Source: Actinomycetota bacterium
GTDB taxonomy: Bacteria; Actinomycetota; Acidimicrobiia; Acidimicrobiales; Ilumatobacteraceae
Direction: 5' to 3'
Length of the DNA: 12,602 nucleotides
NCBI GenBank assembly: GCA_005789925.1
Contig: SXWG01000070.1
Span: 1-12,602, forward strand
Of the stretch, positions 7,136 through 12,602 are shown piece after piece. A program made the position numbers and the translations under genes. The notes below the pieces were generated by a model, which saw nothing but the letters and a program-made list of their open reading frames with translations, was not told the DNA's origin and searched no databases. Position 1 is the stretch's first letter. The number at the start of each line of letters is the position of its first letter.

Positions 7136-7912
7136 GTGTCGAACGAACTAGCCACCGAACTGACGCTGGCGCTCGAGCTTGCCGATGCTGCCGATGCATT
7201 TACGCTTCCACGCTTTCGTGAACGGTCGTTCTCAGTTGATCTGAAAGAAAACCTGACCGAGGTCACCGAGGTCGATCGCGGCGCAGAGTCGCTCATCATG
7301 GACATCGTTCGGCGCGAACGACCGCGACATGGCTGGTACGGCGAAGAACATGGCAGTGGTGCGGGAGACGGATGGACATGGGTCATCGACCCGATCGATG
7401 GCACGAGCAACTTCGTCCGCGGCGTTCCGGTGTGGGCCACACTCATCGCGCTTGTGCATGACGACCTTGGACCAGTGGTCGGCGTCGTGTCCGCGCCGGC
7501 ACTCGGCTCGCGCTGGTGGGGAATCATCGACGATGCCGCTTTCAAGAACGGCTCCCCCATCCGGGTGAGCCAGGAGAGAGACATCATGAATGCGCATGCA
7601 AGCCTCACCCCGAACTCATTGTGGAATACGGCGGGCAAGTCACAGAACCTGTATCGATTGCAGAACATGGTGAAGCGAGTTCGCGGCTTCGGGGACTTCT
7701 GGCAGCACATGTTGGTCGCCGACGGCAGCATCGATGTTGCTGTCGACGCCATCGGCCTCGAGCCTTATGACGTCGCAGCTCTTGTGCCCATCGTGCACGC
7801 CGCTGGTGGTCGACTGAGTGACCGACACGGAAAGCCAGATTGGCGTGCGAACTCTGCAGTCTCGTCGAATGGGCTGCTTCACGACTCAGTGATCGCCGTG
7901 CTCAACAGCTGA
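7136..7912 (+). CDS. hisN: Inositol monophosphatase-family phosphatase, HisN-like histidinol-phosphatase
   Basis: The 258-residue protein has the metal-dependent phosphatase fold of the inositol monophosphatase family. Visible motifs are GEEHG (69-73, metal ligand E70), WVIDPIDGTSNF (82-93, D85 and D88) and YDVAALVPIVHAAGG (211-225, D212). The wording around them, especially FVRGVPVWATLIALV (93-107), VVGVVSAPALGSRWW (114-128), GFGDFWQHMLVADG (184-197) and SSNGLLHD (243-250), is that of actinobacterial HisN. HisN hydrolyses histidinol phosphate in histidine synthesis. The GTG start lies 2 nt after the dxs stop with no Shine-Dalgarno, so translation is likely coupled to dxs. No histidine gene is nearby, so an inositol-phosphate or other sugar-phosphate substrate remains possible. 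The family call is near certain; the HisN call is moderate. Confidence 0.85.
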   Translation: MSNELATELTLALELADAADAFTLPRFRERSFSVDLKENLTEVTEVDRGAESLIMDIVRRERPRHGWYGEEHGSGAGDGWTWVIDPIDGTSNFVRGVPVWATLIALVHDDLGPVVGVVSAPALGSRWWGIIDDAAFKNGSPIRVSQERDIMNAHASLTPNSLWNTAGKSQNLYRLQNMVKRVRGFGDFWQHMLVADGSIDVAVDAIGLEPYDVAALVPIVHAAGGRLSDRHGKPDWRANSAVSSNGLLHDSVIAVLNS

Positions 7913-7962
7913 CTACGCTCACCTTCATCGAAACGTCTCCAAACTCCGCTGCTCGAACCAAA

Positions 7963-8913
7963 GTGAATGTCGTCGTTCTTGACGACTATCACTCAGTTGC
8001 CCTGACTCTTGGTCCATGGCATCTACTCGGAGCTGGTGTCGACGTGGTCGTTCACACTGATCACGTGGCAGATGACGCTGCCGTCGTGAAACGCCTTGCA
8101 GAAGCCCATGTTGTCGTTGTGATGCGCGAGCGAACTCCACTCACCCGCGCACGCCTCGAACGGTTGGACAATCTCCAGCTCATCGTCACCACGGGCATGG
8201 AGAACCGAGCAATCGACATGGCTTTCGCACGAGAACGAGGAGTCACTGTGTGTGGTACTCGCGGTGGGTTGTCCAATGCCGTTGAGCACACGTGGGCGCT
8301 TATTTTGTCTCTGTTACGCAATCTTCCGACGGAAGAACACAACATTCGACATGGCGGCTGGCAGTCCACAATTGGCCGCGACTTGTTCGGGTCAACTCTT
8401 GGTCTCGTCGGACTCGGACGCACCGGCACCCGCATGGCTCGTGTTGCCCGGGCATTCGATATGAACATCCTTGCTTGGAGCCCGCACCTCACACCTGAGG
8501 TCGCTGAGACCCATGGCGCCACGGCCGTGTCGAAGGAACAACTATTCGCCGAGAGCGACGTCGTGTCTGTTCATCTTCAGTTGAGCGAATCGACACGAGG
8601 AATCATTACCGCCTCAGATTTCGCACGCATGAAGAAAATTGCGGTGTTCGTGAACACGTCACGAGGTGCACTCGTCGACGAAGAGGCACTGGAAAGGGCC
8701 GTTCGCGATGGCGACATCGCCGGTGCGGCCCTCGATGTGTTCACCACTGAACCACTGCCTGCCGACTCCTCGATGCGGTCATTGCCGAACAGCATCCTCA
8801 CACCGCATGTCGGTTACGTCACCGAGGGTCTCTACCGGCGTTTCTTCACCGACATCGTCGAAGATGTATCCATGCACCGTGCCGGAACTCCGGTCAGGGT
8901 GTTGAACAACTAA
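7963..8913 (+). CDS. D-2-hydroxyacid dehydrogenase family oxidoreductase
   Basis: The 316-residue protein is a D-isomer-specific 2-hydroxyacid dehydrogenase, which interconverts a 2-keto acid and a D-2-hydroxy acid with NAD(P)H. It has the nucleotide-binding motif GLVGLGRTG (147-155), the catalytic Arg in NTSRGALVDE (R234), Glu in ALDVFTTEP (E263) and His in TPHVGY (H282). The second strand of the Rossmann fold ends ILAWSPHL (169-176), with no acidic residue at the place that usually selects NAD. The GTG start at 7963 (MNVVVLDDYH) is chosen because relatives begin with this strand; the frame is open further upstream but would overlap hisN. No Shine-Dalgarno is present. It lies 50 bp after hisN and may share its transcript. 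It converges with the amidohydrolase gene, stops 10 bp apart. The true substrate is unknown; serine-pathway PGDH is less likely given the short length and lack of an ACT domain. Confidence 0.88.
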   Translation: MNVVVLDDYHSVALTLGPWHLLGAGVDVVVHTDHVADDAAVVKRLAEAHVVVVMRERTPLTRARLERLDNLQLIVTTGMENRAIDMAFARERGVTVCGTRGGLSNAVEHTWALILSLLRNLPTEEHNIRHGGWQSTIGRDLFGSTLGLVGLGRTGTRMARVARAFDMNILAWSPHLTPEVAETHGATAVSKEQLFAESDVVSVHLQLSESTRGIITASDFARMKKIAVFVNTSRGALVDEEALERAVRDGDIAGAALDVFTTEPLPADSSMRSLPNSILTPHVGYVTEGLYRRFFTDIVEDVSMHRAGTPVRVLNN

Positions 8914-8918
8914 CAGCG

Positions 8919-8932
8919 ACGTTCTAGAACGC
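8919..8932. repeat. 12-bp perfect palindrome between convergent genes
   Basis: CGTTCTAGAACG at 8920-8931 is a perfect palindrome. It straddles the end of the minus-strand amidohydrolase gene (TAG stop at 8926-8924) and sits 6 bp past the stop of the plus-strand dehydrogenase gene. It has no spacer, so it would make a poor RNA hairpin, and no T tract follows. It could be a protein-binding site or chance. Confidence 0.4.
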
Positions 8933-10180
8933 GTCAGGGTTGGCGACAATCTCTGCCGGGATGTCGAGCCTGAATAAGCGGGCTGCGTTCTGCCAGGTGA
9001 ATTTACGGACCACGTCTTTCGGAATACCTTCGAAGTGCTGGCGAAGCATCTGTTGCGTGCGTGGCCACGTGGTGTCGGCATGCGGATAGTCGGACTCCAC
9101 CATGATGTTGTCGGCTCCGATCACGTCGTATTGAGGGAACGACGACGGGTCTTCGATGGCACAGAACCAGAAGTTGCGCTTGAACACCTCGGACGGCGAC
9201 AACTCGACGTCGTTCCATGTTCCATACATCTTGTTGTATGAGTTCATGTGCTCGAGACGATCAATGAGCCCTGCCACCCAGCCGATTCCACCTTCAGACA
9301 GACACAGTTTTATGTTCGGAAAACGCACCGGAACCTTCGAGAACAACCAGTCGGTGGCGGCGAACATGGCATACGCAAAGAACAACGTGCCGACGGCATC
9401 GCTAGGAGCATCCGGTGCGGTGGCTGGTGACGAACCCGACGACCCGACGTGCAGACACACGACCGTCTCGGTCTCTTCGCACGCTTGCAGCAAAGGATCC
9501 CAATGACCAGTGTGCAGTGACGGGAAGCCGAGCATGTGCGGACCTTCCGAGAACGACAACGCGCGGAACCCGCGTGCAGCATTCTTGCGAACTTCTTCTG
9601 CTGCTTCCTTCGGGTCCGACCAAATCGGCAATTGCATCGGTATGAATCGGCCAGGGGCGCTACCGCACCATTCTTCGAGCATCCAGTCGTTCCACGCACG
9701 CGTCATTGCCTTCGAGAACTGGACGTCATTGGAGATCTGGTAGAGACGCTGGCCAGCGAACCCCGGAATGAACGACGGAAAACACAGCGACGAATAGATG
9801 CCGTTCAGATCCATGTCCTTGATTCGTGCCACTGGGTCCCACGAGCCACGGCGCATGTGTTCGAAGCGCGTCGGGTCGAAACTGAACTCATCCACGGGAC
9901 GACCGACGACGGCATTGAACCCCACATTTGGCATCTCAAGACCGTCAACGACCCACGTCTCAGAACCGTCTTCTTTCTCGATCACTCGCGGTGCTCGATC
10001 ACCGAACTTCGCCGGCATACGTCCTTCAAATGTCGTCGGAGGTTCAACGACATGGTCGTCACAGGACACCACCGTGTAGTGGCGTGCTGCTCGCTCGGGT
10101 TCGGGCAAGAACGTCACCTTCCCTTTCACGTGCTTCGTGAATGATGAGTTGGTGGTCAGGTCGTCGAATGACAAGGCCAT
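8924..10180 (-). CDS. Amidohydrolase family 2 (TIM-barrel metal-dependent hydrolase/decarboxylase)
   Basis: The 418-residue protein matches the amidohydrolase-2 family, whose members include non-oxidative decarboxylases of aromatic acids and C-C or C-N hydrolases. The first metal motif is DDH (D41-x-H43) in SCDDHVVEPP, followed by H244 in VCLHVG, the SEGGIGW segment (295-301) and D364/H367 in ESDYPHADTTWP. DxH instead of HxH is common in this subgroup. The start at 10180 (MALSFDDL) is set by a strong AAGGAG spaced 6 nt away; an open extension to 10252 would overlap the upstream gene and lacks that signal. The Shine-Dalgarno overlaps the TAA stop of the aldolase-like gene, which is a clear sign of coupling. 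No signal peptide is seen, so it is cytoplasmic. The substrate is unknown, probably an acid handled with its two neighbours. Confidence 0.9.
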   Translation of the reverse strand: MALSFDDLTTNSSFTKHVKGKVTFLPEPERAARHYTVVSCDDHVVEPPTTFEGRMPAKFGDRAPRVIEKEDGSETWVVDGLEMPNVGFNAVVGRPVDEFSFDPTRFEHMRRGSWDPVARIKDMDLNGIYSSLCFPSFIPGFAGQRLYQISNDVQFSKAMTRAWNDWMLEEWCGSAPGRFIPMQLPIWSDPKEAAEEVRKNAARGFRALSFSEGPHMLGFPSLHTGHWDPLLQACEETETVVCLHVGSSGSSPATAPDAPSDAVGTLFFAYAMFAATDWLFSKVPVRFPNIKLCLSEGGIGWVAGLIDRLEHMNSYNKMYGTWNDVELSPSEVFKRNFWFCAIEDPSSFPQYDVIGADNIMVESDYPHADTTWPRTQQMLRQHFEGIPKDVVRKFTWQNAARLFRLDIPAEIVANPDAF

Positions 10181-10186
10181 AGTGGT

Positions 10187-10192
10187 CTCCTT
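10187..10192 (-). promoter_or_regulatory. Shine-Dalgarno of amidohydrolase gene overlapping upstream stop
   Basis: The minus strand reads TAAGGAG, in which TAA is the stop of the class II aldolase-like gene and AAGGAG is the ribosome binding site of the amidohydrolase gene, 6 nt before its ATG. It decides the start at 10180 and indicates coupling. Confidence 0.8.
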
Positions 10193-10955
10193 AGTTGAGA
10201 ACTTCTGGTTCGTTCGTGATGATGGGCCTGACTGCGCCATCGAAGTACGCAAAACTTGCGCGTTCGACTTGCGAGGCCTTGATGCCCTTCATCGGCTCGA
10301 TCGGAATCGAAAGTGGCTTCTGGCCGGTCTGCAGGACCTTCCAATAGATCTCACACGCGCGTTCGAACTGCGCGGCTTTGTACAGGCCTTCTTCCATGGT
10401 CGGTGCGGTGACGACCACGCCATGACTGGCTAGTACGGCAACGGACGCATCACCGATGTGGCGAACCAACTCTGCGGCGACGTGTGGAGTGTTCAACTCA
10501 CCGTCGTATTCGTGCACCATCACCATCTCATCCATGATGATGGCGGAATTCTGGTGAACAATCTCGGGCAACACACCGATCGCTGCCAACACCGAGCAGT
10601 AGATCGGGTGATTGTGGATGACAACACGCGCATCTGGTCGCGCTTTGTGCAACTCGGTATGCAAGTGGAACGCCGGTGTCACATCCCATTTTCCGCGTAA
10701 CACCTTCCCCGTCGAATTGATCTCAAGAATGTCGCTTGCTTTGGTCTCGCCCCACCACAGACCCCACGGATTCACCAACATCGTGTCTGTACCTTCGCGC
10801 TGCCATGTGATGTGACCAGAGAGGTTCTCGCAAAAGCCGAGGTCATCGAGGTGTCGAAGTGCGAGCGCAAGAACTTGTTCATCGGTGAGGTCACGACCAA
10901 CGCCAGGCATCGATGTGGGCATCCATGCCGCAGCTCCACCACGTGGCTCGTCCAT
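10191..10955 (-). CDS. Class II aldolase/adducin-domain protein lacking the aldolase glutamate
   Basis: The 254-residue protein has the class II aldolase/adducin fold, which covers metal-dependent sugar-phosphate aldolases, epimerases and decarboxylases. The metal histidines are H114 and H116 (VVIHNHP) and H178 (ASHGVVV). A GENLSGH-like segment is at 42-48 (CENLSGH), and NPWGLWWGETKASDIL (62-77) fits the family. By hand alignment to FucA around RPDA-x-x-x-x-HNH, the catalytic glutamate (E73 of FucA) falls on A95, so a standard aldolase mechanism is doubtful. Some decarboxylases of this fold work on aromatic or sugar acids. The start is placed at 10955 (MDEPRGG) because GGGGAGG lies 5 nt upstream; an ATG 27 nt earlier has only a weak site. 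The gene is translationally coupled to the amidohydrolase gene. The substrate is unknown. Confidence 0.88.
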   Translation of the reverse strand: MDEPRGGAAAWMPTSMPGVGRDLTDEQVLALALRHLDDLGFCENLSGHITWQREGTDTMLVNPWGLWWGETKASDILEINSTGKVLRGKWDVTPAFHLHTELHKARPDARVVIHNHPIYCSVLAAIGVLPEIVHQNSAIIMDEMVMVHEYDGELNTPHVAAELVRHIGDASVAVLASHGVVVTAPTMEEGLYKAAQFERACEIYWKVLQTGQKPLSIPIEPMKGIKASQVERASFAYFDGAVRPIITNEPEVLN

Positions 10956-10960
10956 GCTGT

Positions 10961-10967
10961 CCTCCCC
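10961..10967 (-). promoter_or_regulatory. Shine-Dalgarno selecting the aldolase-like gene start
   Basis: The minus strand reads GGGGAGG at 10967-10961, 5 nt before the ATG at 10955. It favours this start over the in-frame ATG at 10982. Confidence 0.65.
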
Positions 10968-11035
10968 GCTTCGTCCAGTCATGCTGCACCTGCAGACGCC
11001 GGAGTAACTGTCGTCAGTCTTCCCTGAATCAACGC

Positions 11036-11078
11036 TGCGTGCAACAGCGCACGCACTATTTGCAATGTGGGGATTGCA
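11036..11078 (-). other. Two tandem hairpins just after the acyl-CoA ligase gene
   Basis: In the 129-bp gap between the ligase stop and the aldolase-like start, two perfect inverted repeats follow one another. TGCAAT pairs with ATTGCA at 11061-11078 (6-bp stem, 6-nt loop), and TGCGTGC pairs with GCACGCA at 11036-11055 (7-bp stem, 6-nt loop). On the minus-strand transcript they begin 6 nt after the ligase stop and are 5 nt apart. No T tract follows either, so they are not classic intrinsic terminators. They could attenuate transcription, protect the 3' end of the ligase message, or set a processing site. The rest of the gap shows only a 4-bp stem (ACTG/CAGT, 11007-11018) and no convincing promoter. 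Confidence 0.5.
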
Positions 11079-11084
11079 CTGCAG

Positions 11085-12602
11085 TCACTTCGAGCCCACT
11101 CGACGAAGTGACCCCTCCTTGTGACGTTTCAGGACGTCGTCCTTCAGCGTTCCCTTCGCCACTTTGCCTCCTGATGCCATGGGCAAGGAGTCAACGACGA
11201 TGAAGTACTCGGGGAAGTACTCCTTTGAGTAGCCCTGCGCATCGAGATGTGCGAGCAACTCAGCTTCGGTGGCCGATCGGCCTCCGTGGAACACGACATA
11301 TACACCGACGCGCTGGCCAAACACGTCGTCTGGCACCGCGACGGCAGCTGACAAAGCGACAGCCGGATGCGTCGCAACTTGTTCCTCCACCACACGAGCG
11401 CTGATGTTCGTCCCGCCTCGAATGATGAAATCGGACTTACGACCCTCAACGCGCAGGTAGCCGTCCTCGCCGATACTCACGATGTCGCCCATCAGCATCC
11501 AGCCGTCGGCGGTGTACAACTCGTCGTTTGCTGCATCGTCATCGTAATACCCCGCGCACGTGACGGGGCCGCGTACTCCGGGCACGCCCGACTGCCCGGT
11601 GCCGGTGACGTCCTCGCCTGTGTCGGGATGAAACAGCCTCGTCTCCATCACCGGAAGCGGTTTGCCGCATGTCGACAGACGTAGTTCGCGCGTGTCGTGG
11701 ATTGATGTGGCACTGACTGCTCCGGTCTCGTTCGAGCCGAAGAATTGCAGCACGAATGCTCCGGTTCGCTCTTCAAATTCCGCTGCGCGGGCATACGGAA
11801 CAGTCTCTCCACCTGTCCACATCACTCGCAAAGATGAGAAGTCGTGTGCAGCGACGTCAGGGTCGTTCAACATGAGGATGAATTGCGTCGTCACTGCAGC
11901 CAACAAGCTGACGTTGTGCTCTTCGAGAGCCGTGATCATTGCTGTCGGCGTGAACCTCGGAAGCACGACGCACGGTATTCCGAGAATCGTCGGAGTGAAG
12001 TGTGACGTCCAGAGCCCGAAACCAAACTGGGCCGGAACGACCGACATCATCACGTCAACTGGACCGACATCTGCAAGTTGCTCGACCATCTTGTGATACG
12101 CCATCCAACGCTGCATGTACTGCGTCACACACTTCGGCATTCCGGTGGTTCCCGATGTCGAGTTGAGCAACCACAAGTCATTCGGACCAAGGCGACGCGC
12201 CGCAATATCGTCTGCGAGAATTTCACTTCGATCGATGGAGACCTGTCCGTTCACAGTGAGGTTCTCGGTCGAGTCGCTTCGGTCTGGCACACAGATGTGC
12301 CGCTCGATGGTCAGGCCTCGACCACGTAGCGCAGTGAGCAACTCGTCGGCCGGTCGGCCGTTTACCTCGGGATGAGTCGCGAAGTTGACGGCTCCGGTCT
12401 TTCGGAGGAGGTACTCGATCTCTGCCTCGCCGGCACGCGGCCCGATGCCGACAGCGACCACACCTGCCTTCTCCGTGCCGACAAATGCGGCATGCACGGA
12501 GGGTCCGTCGGGCAGCATGACCGCCACTTTCTGATTGCGGTCGATTCCCGATGAAATCAGCGAACTAGCGAAAATAGATGAATAATTACTATATTGAGCC
12601 CA
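11085..12602 (-). CDS. AMP-forming acyl-CoA ligase / acid-thiol ligase (5' truncated)
   Basis: This is a member of the ANL (acyl-CoA synthetase, NRPS adenylation, luciferase) superfamily. Such enzymes form an acyl-adenylate from a carboxylic acid and ATP, then pass the acyl group to CoA. The frame is open through the right edge, so the N-terminus lies outside; 505 residues are in view, numbered here from the edge. Motifs in order are STSGTTGMPK (148-157), FGSNETGA (288-295), GWMLMGDIVSIGEDGYL (367-383, D373), EGRKSDFIIRGGTNIS (386-401, R388) and the C-terminal GGKVAK (478-483) with catalytic lysine K480. GTG at 12527 is internal, because the residues before it (SSLISSGIDRNQKVAVMLPDG) are normal family sequence. 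The acid could be aromatic, alicyclic or fatty. Neighbouring genes suggest a role in degrading an organic acid. The last 60 bases are notably AT-rich compared with the rest of the gene. Confidence 0.92.
   Translation of the reverse strand, partial: WAQYSNYSSIFASSLISSGIDRNQKVAVMLPDGPSVHAAFVGTEKAGVVAVGIGPRAGEAEIEYLLRKTGAVNFATHPEVNGRPADELLTALRGRGLTIERHICVPDRSDSTENLTVNGQVSIDRSEILADDIAARRLGPNDLWLLNSTSGTTGMPKCVTQYMQRWMAYHKMVEQLADVGPVDVMMSVVPAQFGFGLWTSHFTPTILGIPCVVLPRFTPTAMITALEEHNVSLLAAVTTQFILMLNDPDVAAHDFSSLRVMWTGGETVPYARAAEFEERTGAFVLQFFGSNETGAVSATSIHDTRELRLSTCGKPLPVMETRLFHPDTGEDVTGTGQSGVPGVRGPVTCAGYYDDDAANDELYTADGWMLMGDIVSIGEDGYLRVEGRKSDFIIRGGTNISARVVEEQVATHPAVALSAAVAVPDDVFGQRVGVYVVFHGGRSATEAELLAHLDAQGYSKEYFPEYFIVVDSLPMASGGKVAKGTLKDDVLKRHKEGSLRRVGSK

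Noticed and set aside
7840..7962. Upstream start of the hydroxyacid dehydrogenase overlapping hisN
   Set aside because: The extra 41 residues do not resemble the family. Relatives begin at the VVVLDDYH strand, which follows the GTG at 7963.
9536..10144. 202-codon plus-strand frame opposite the amidohydrolase gene
   Set aside because: The translation shows no domain pattern and mirrors the codon periodicity of the real gene on the other strand.
10181..10252. Upstream start of the amidohydrolase gene
   Set aside because: The extension overlaps the aldolase-like gene and lacks a ribosome site, whereas ATG 10180 has AAGGAG at ideal spacing.
11036..11055. Intrinsic terminator after the ligase gene
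   Set aside because: The stem is good but no T tract follows on the minus-strand transcript, so I list it only as a hairpin.
1..12602. CRISPR arrays, tRNA or rRNA genes, transposases, phage genes, toxin-antitoxin pairs
   Set aside because: I found no regularly spaced repeats, no tRNA-like cloverleaf, and no mobile-element or toxin protein signatures on either strand.

Overview
The window reads as ordinary chromosome from a moderately high-GC actinobacterium (third codon positions mostly G or C, frequent GTG starts, and HisN, CpaB-type SAF and D-2-hydroxyacid dehydrogenase proteins that look actinobacterial). Acidimicrobiia is my best guess at class; this is an inference from protein style, not a phylogenetic result. 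I see no phage, insertion sequence, CRISPR array, tRNA or rRNA. About 94% of the window is coding. Ten protein genes are supported, two of them cut by the window ends.

Layout from left to right. (1) The 3' end of an SAF/CpaB-like gene (+) meets uppP tail to tail. (2) A tight minus-strand operon, tldD - tldE/pmbA - uppP, has 2-3 nt gaps. It encodes both halves of the TldD/TldE metalloprotease and the undecaprenyl-diphosphate phosphatase. (3) A 70-bp divergent intergenic region separates tldD from a membrane PAP2/Aur1-type phosphatase gene on the plus strand. (4) dxs (first enzyme of the MEP isoprenoid pathway) and a HisN-type inositol-monophosphatase-fold phosphatase follow with 2 nt between them, then a D-2-hydroxyacid dehydrogenase. 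(5) The dehydrogenase meets a minus-strand catabolic-looking cluster end to end. In transcription order this is acyl-CoA ligase (5' end outside the window), class II aldolase-like protein, and amidohydrolase-2 protein.

How the genes may work together. The left half has a loose lipid-carrier theme: dxs feeds isoprenoid (hence undecaprenyl) synthesis, UppP recycles the carrier, and the PAP2 protein probably acts on a lipid phosphate. The right-hand three genes plausibly process one organic acid: the ligase activates it with CoA, and the class II aldolase-fold and amidohydrolase-fold enzymes cleave, decarboxylate or hydrolyse intermediates. The substrate cannot be read from sequence.

Translation signals divide by position. 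tldD and dxs lack a Shine-Dalgarno and carry a TAGSCT-type -10 only 7-8 nt before the start codon, suggesting leaderless mRNAs. uppP, the aldolase-like gene and the amidohydrolase gene have clear Shine-Dalgarno sequences. No convincing new system is present. The points most worth a second look are the aldolase homologue that lacks the catalytic glutamate, a 25-residue insertion in DXS, the AT-rich shift at the right edge, and the tandem hairpins after the ligase gene.
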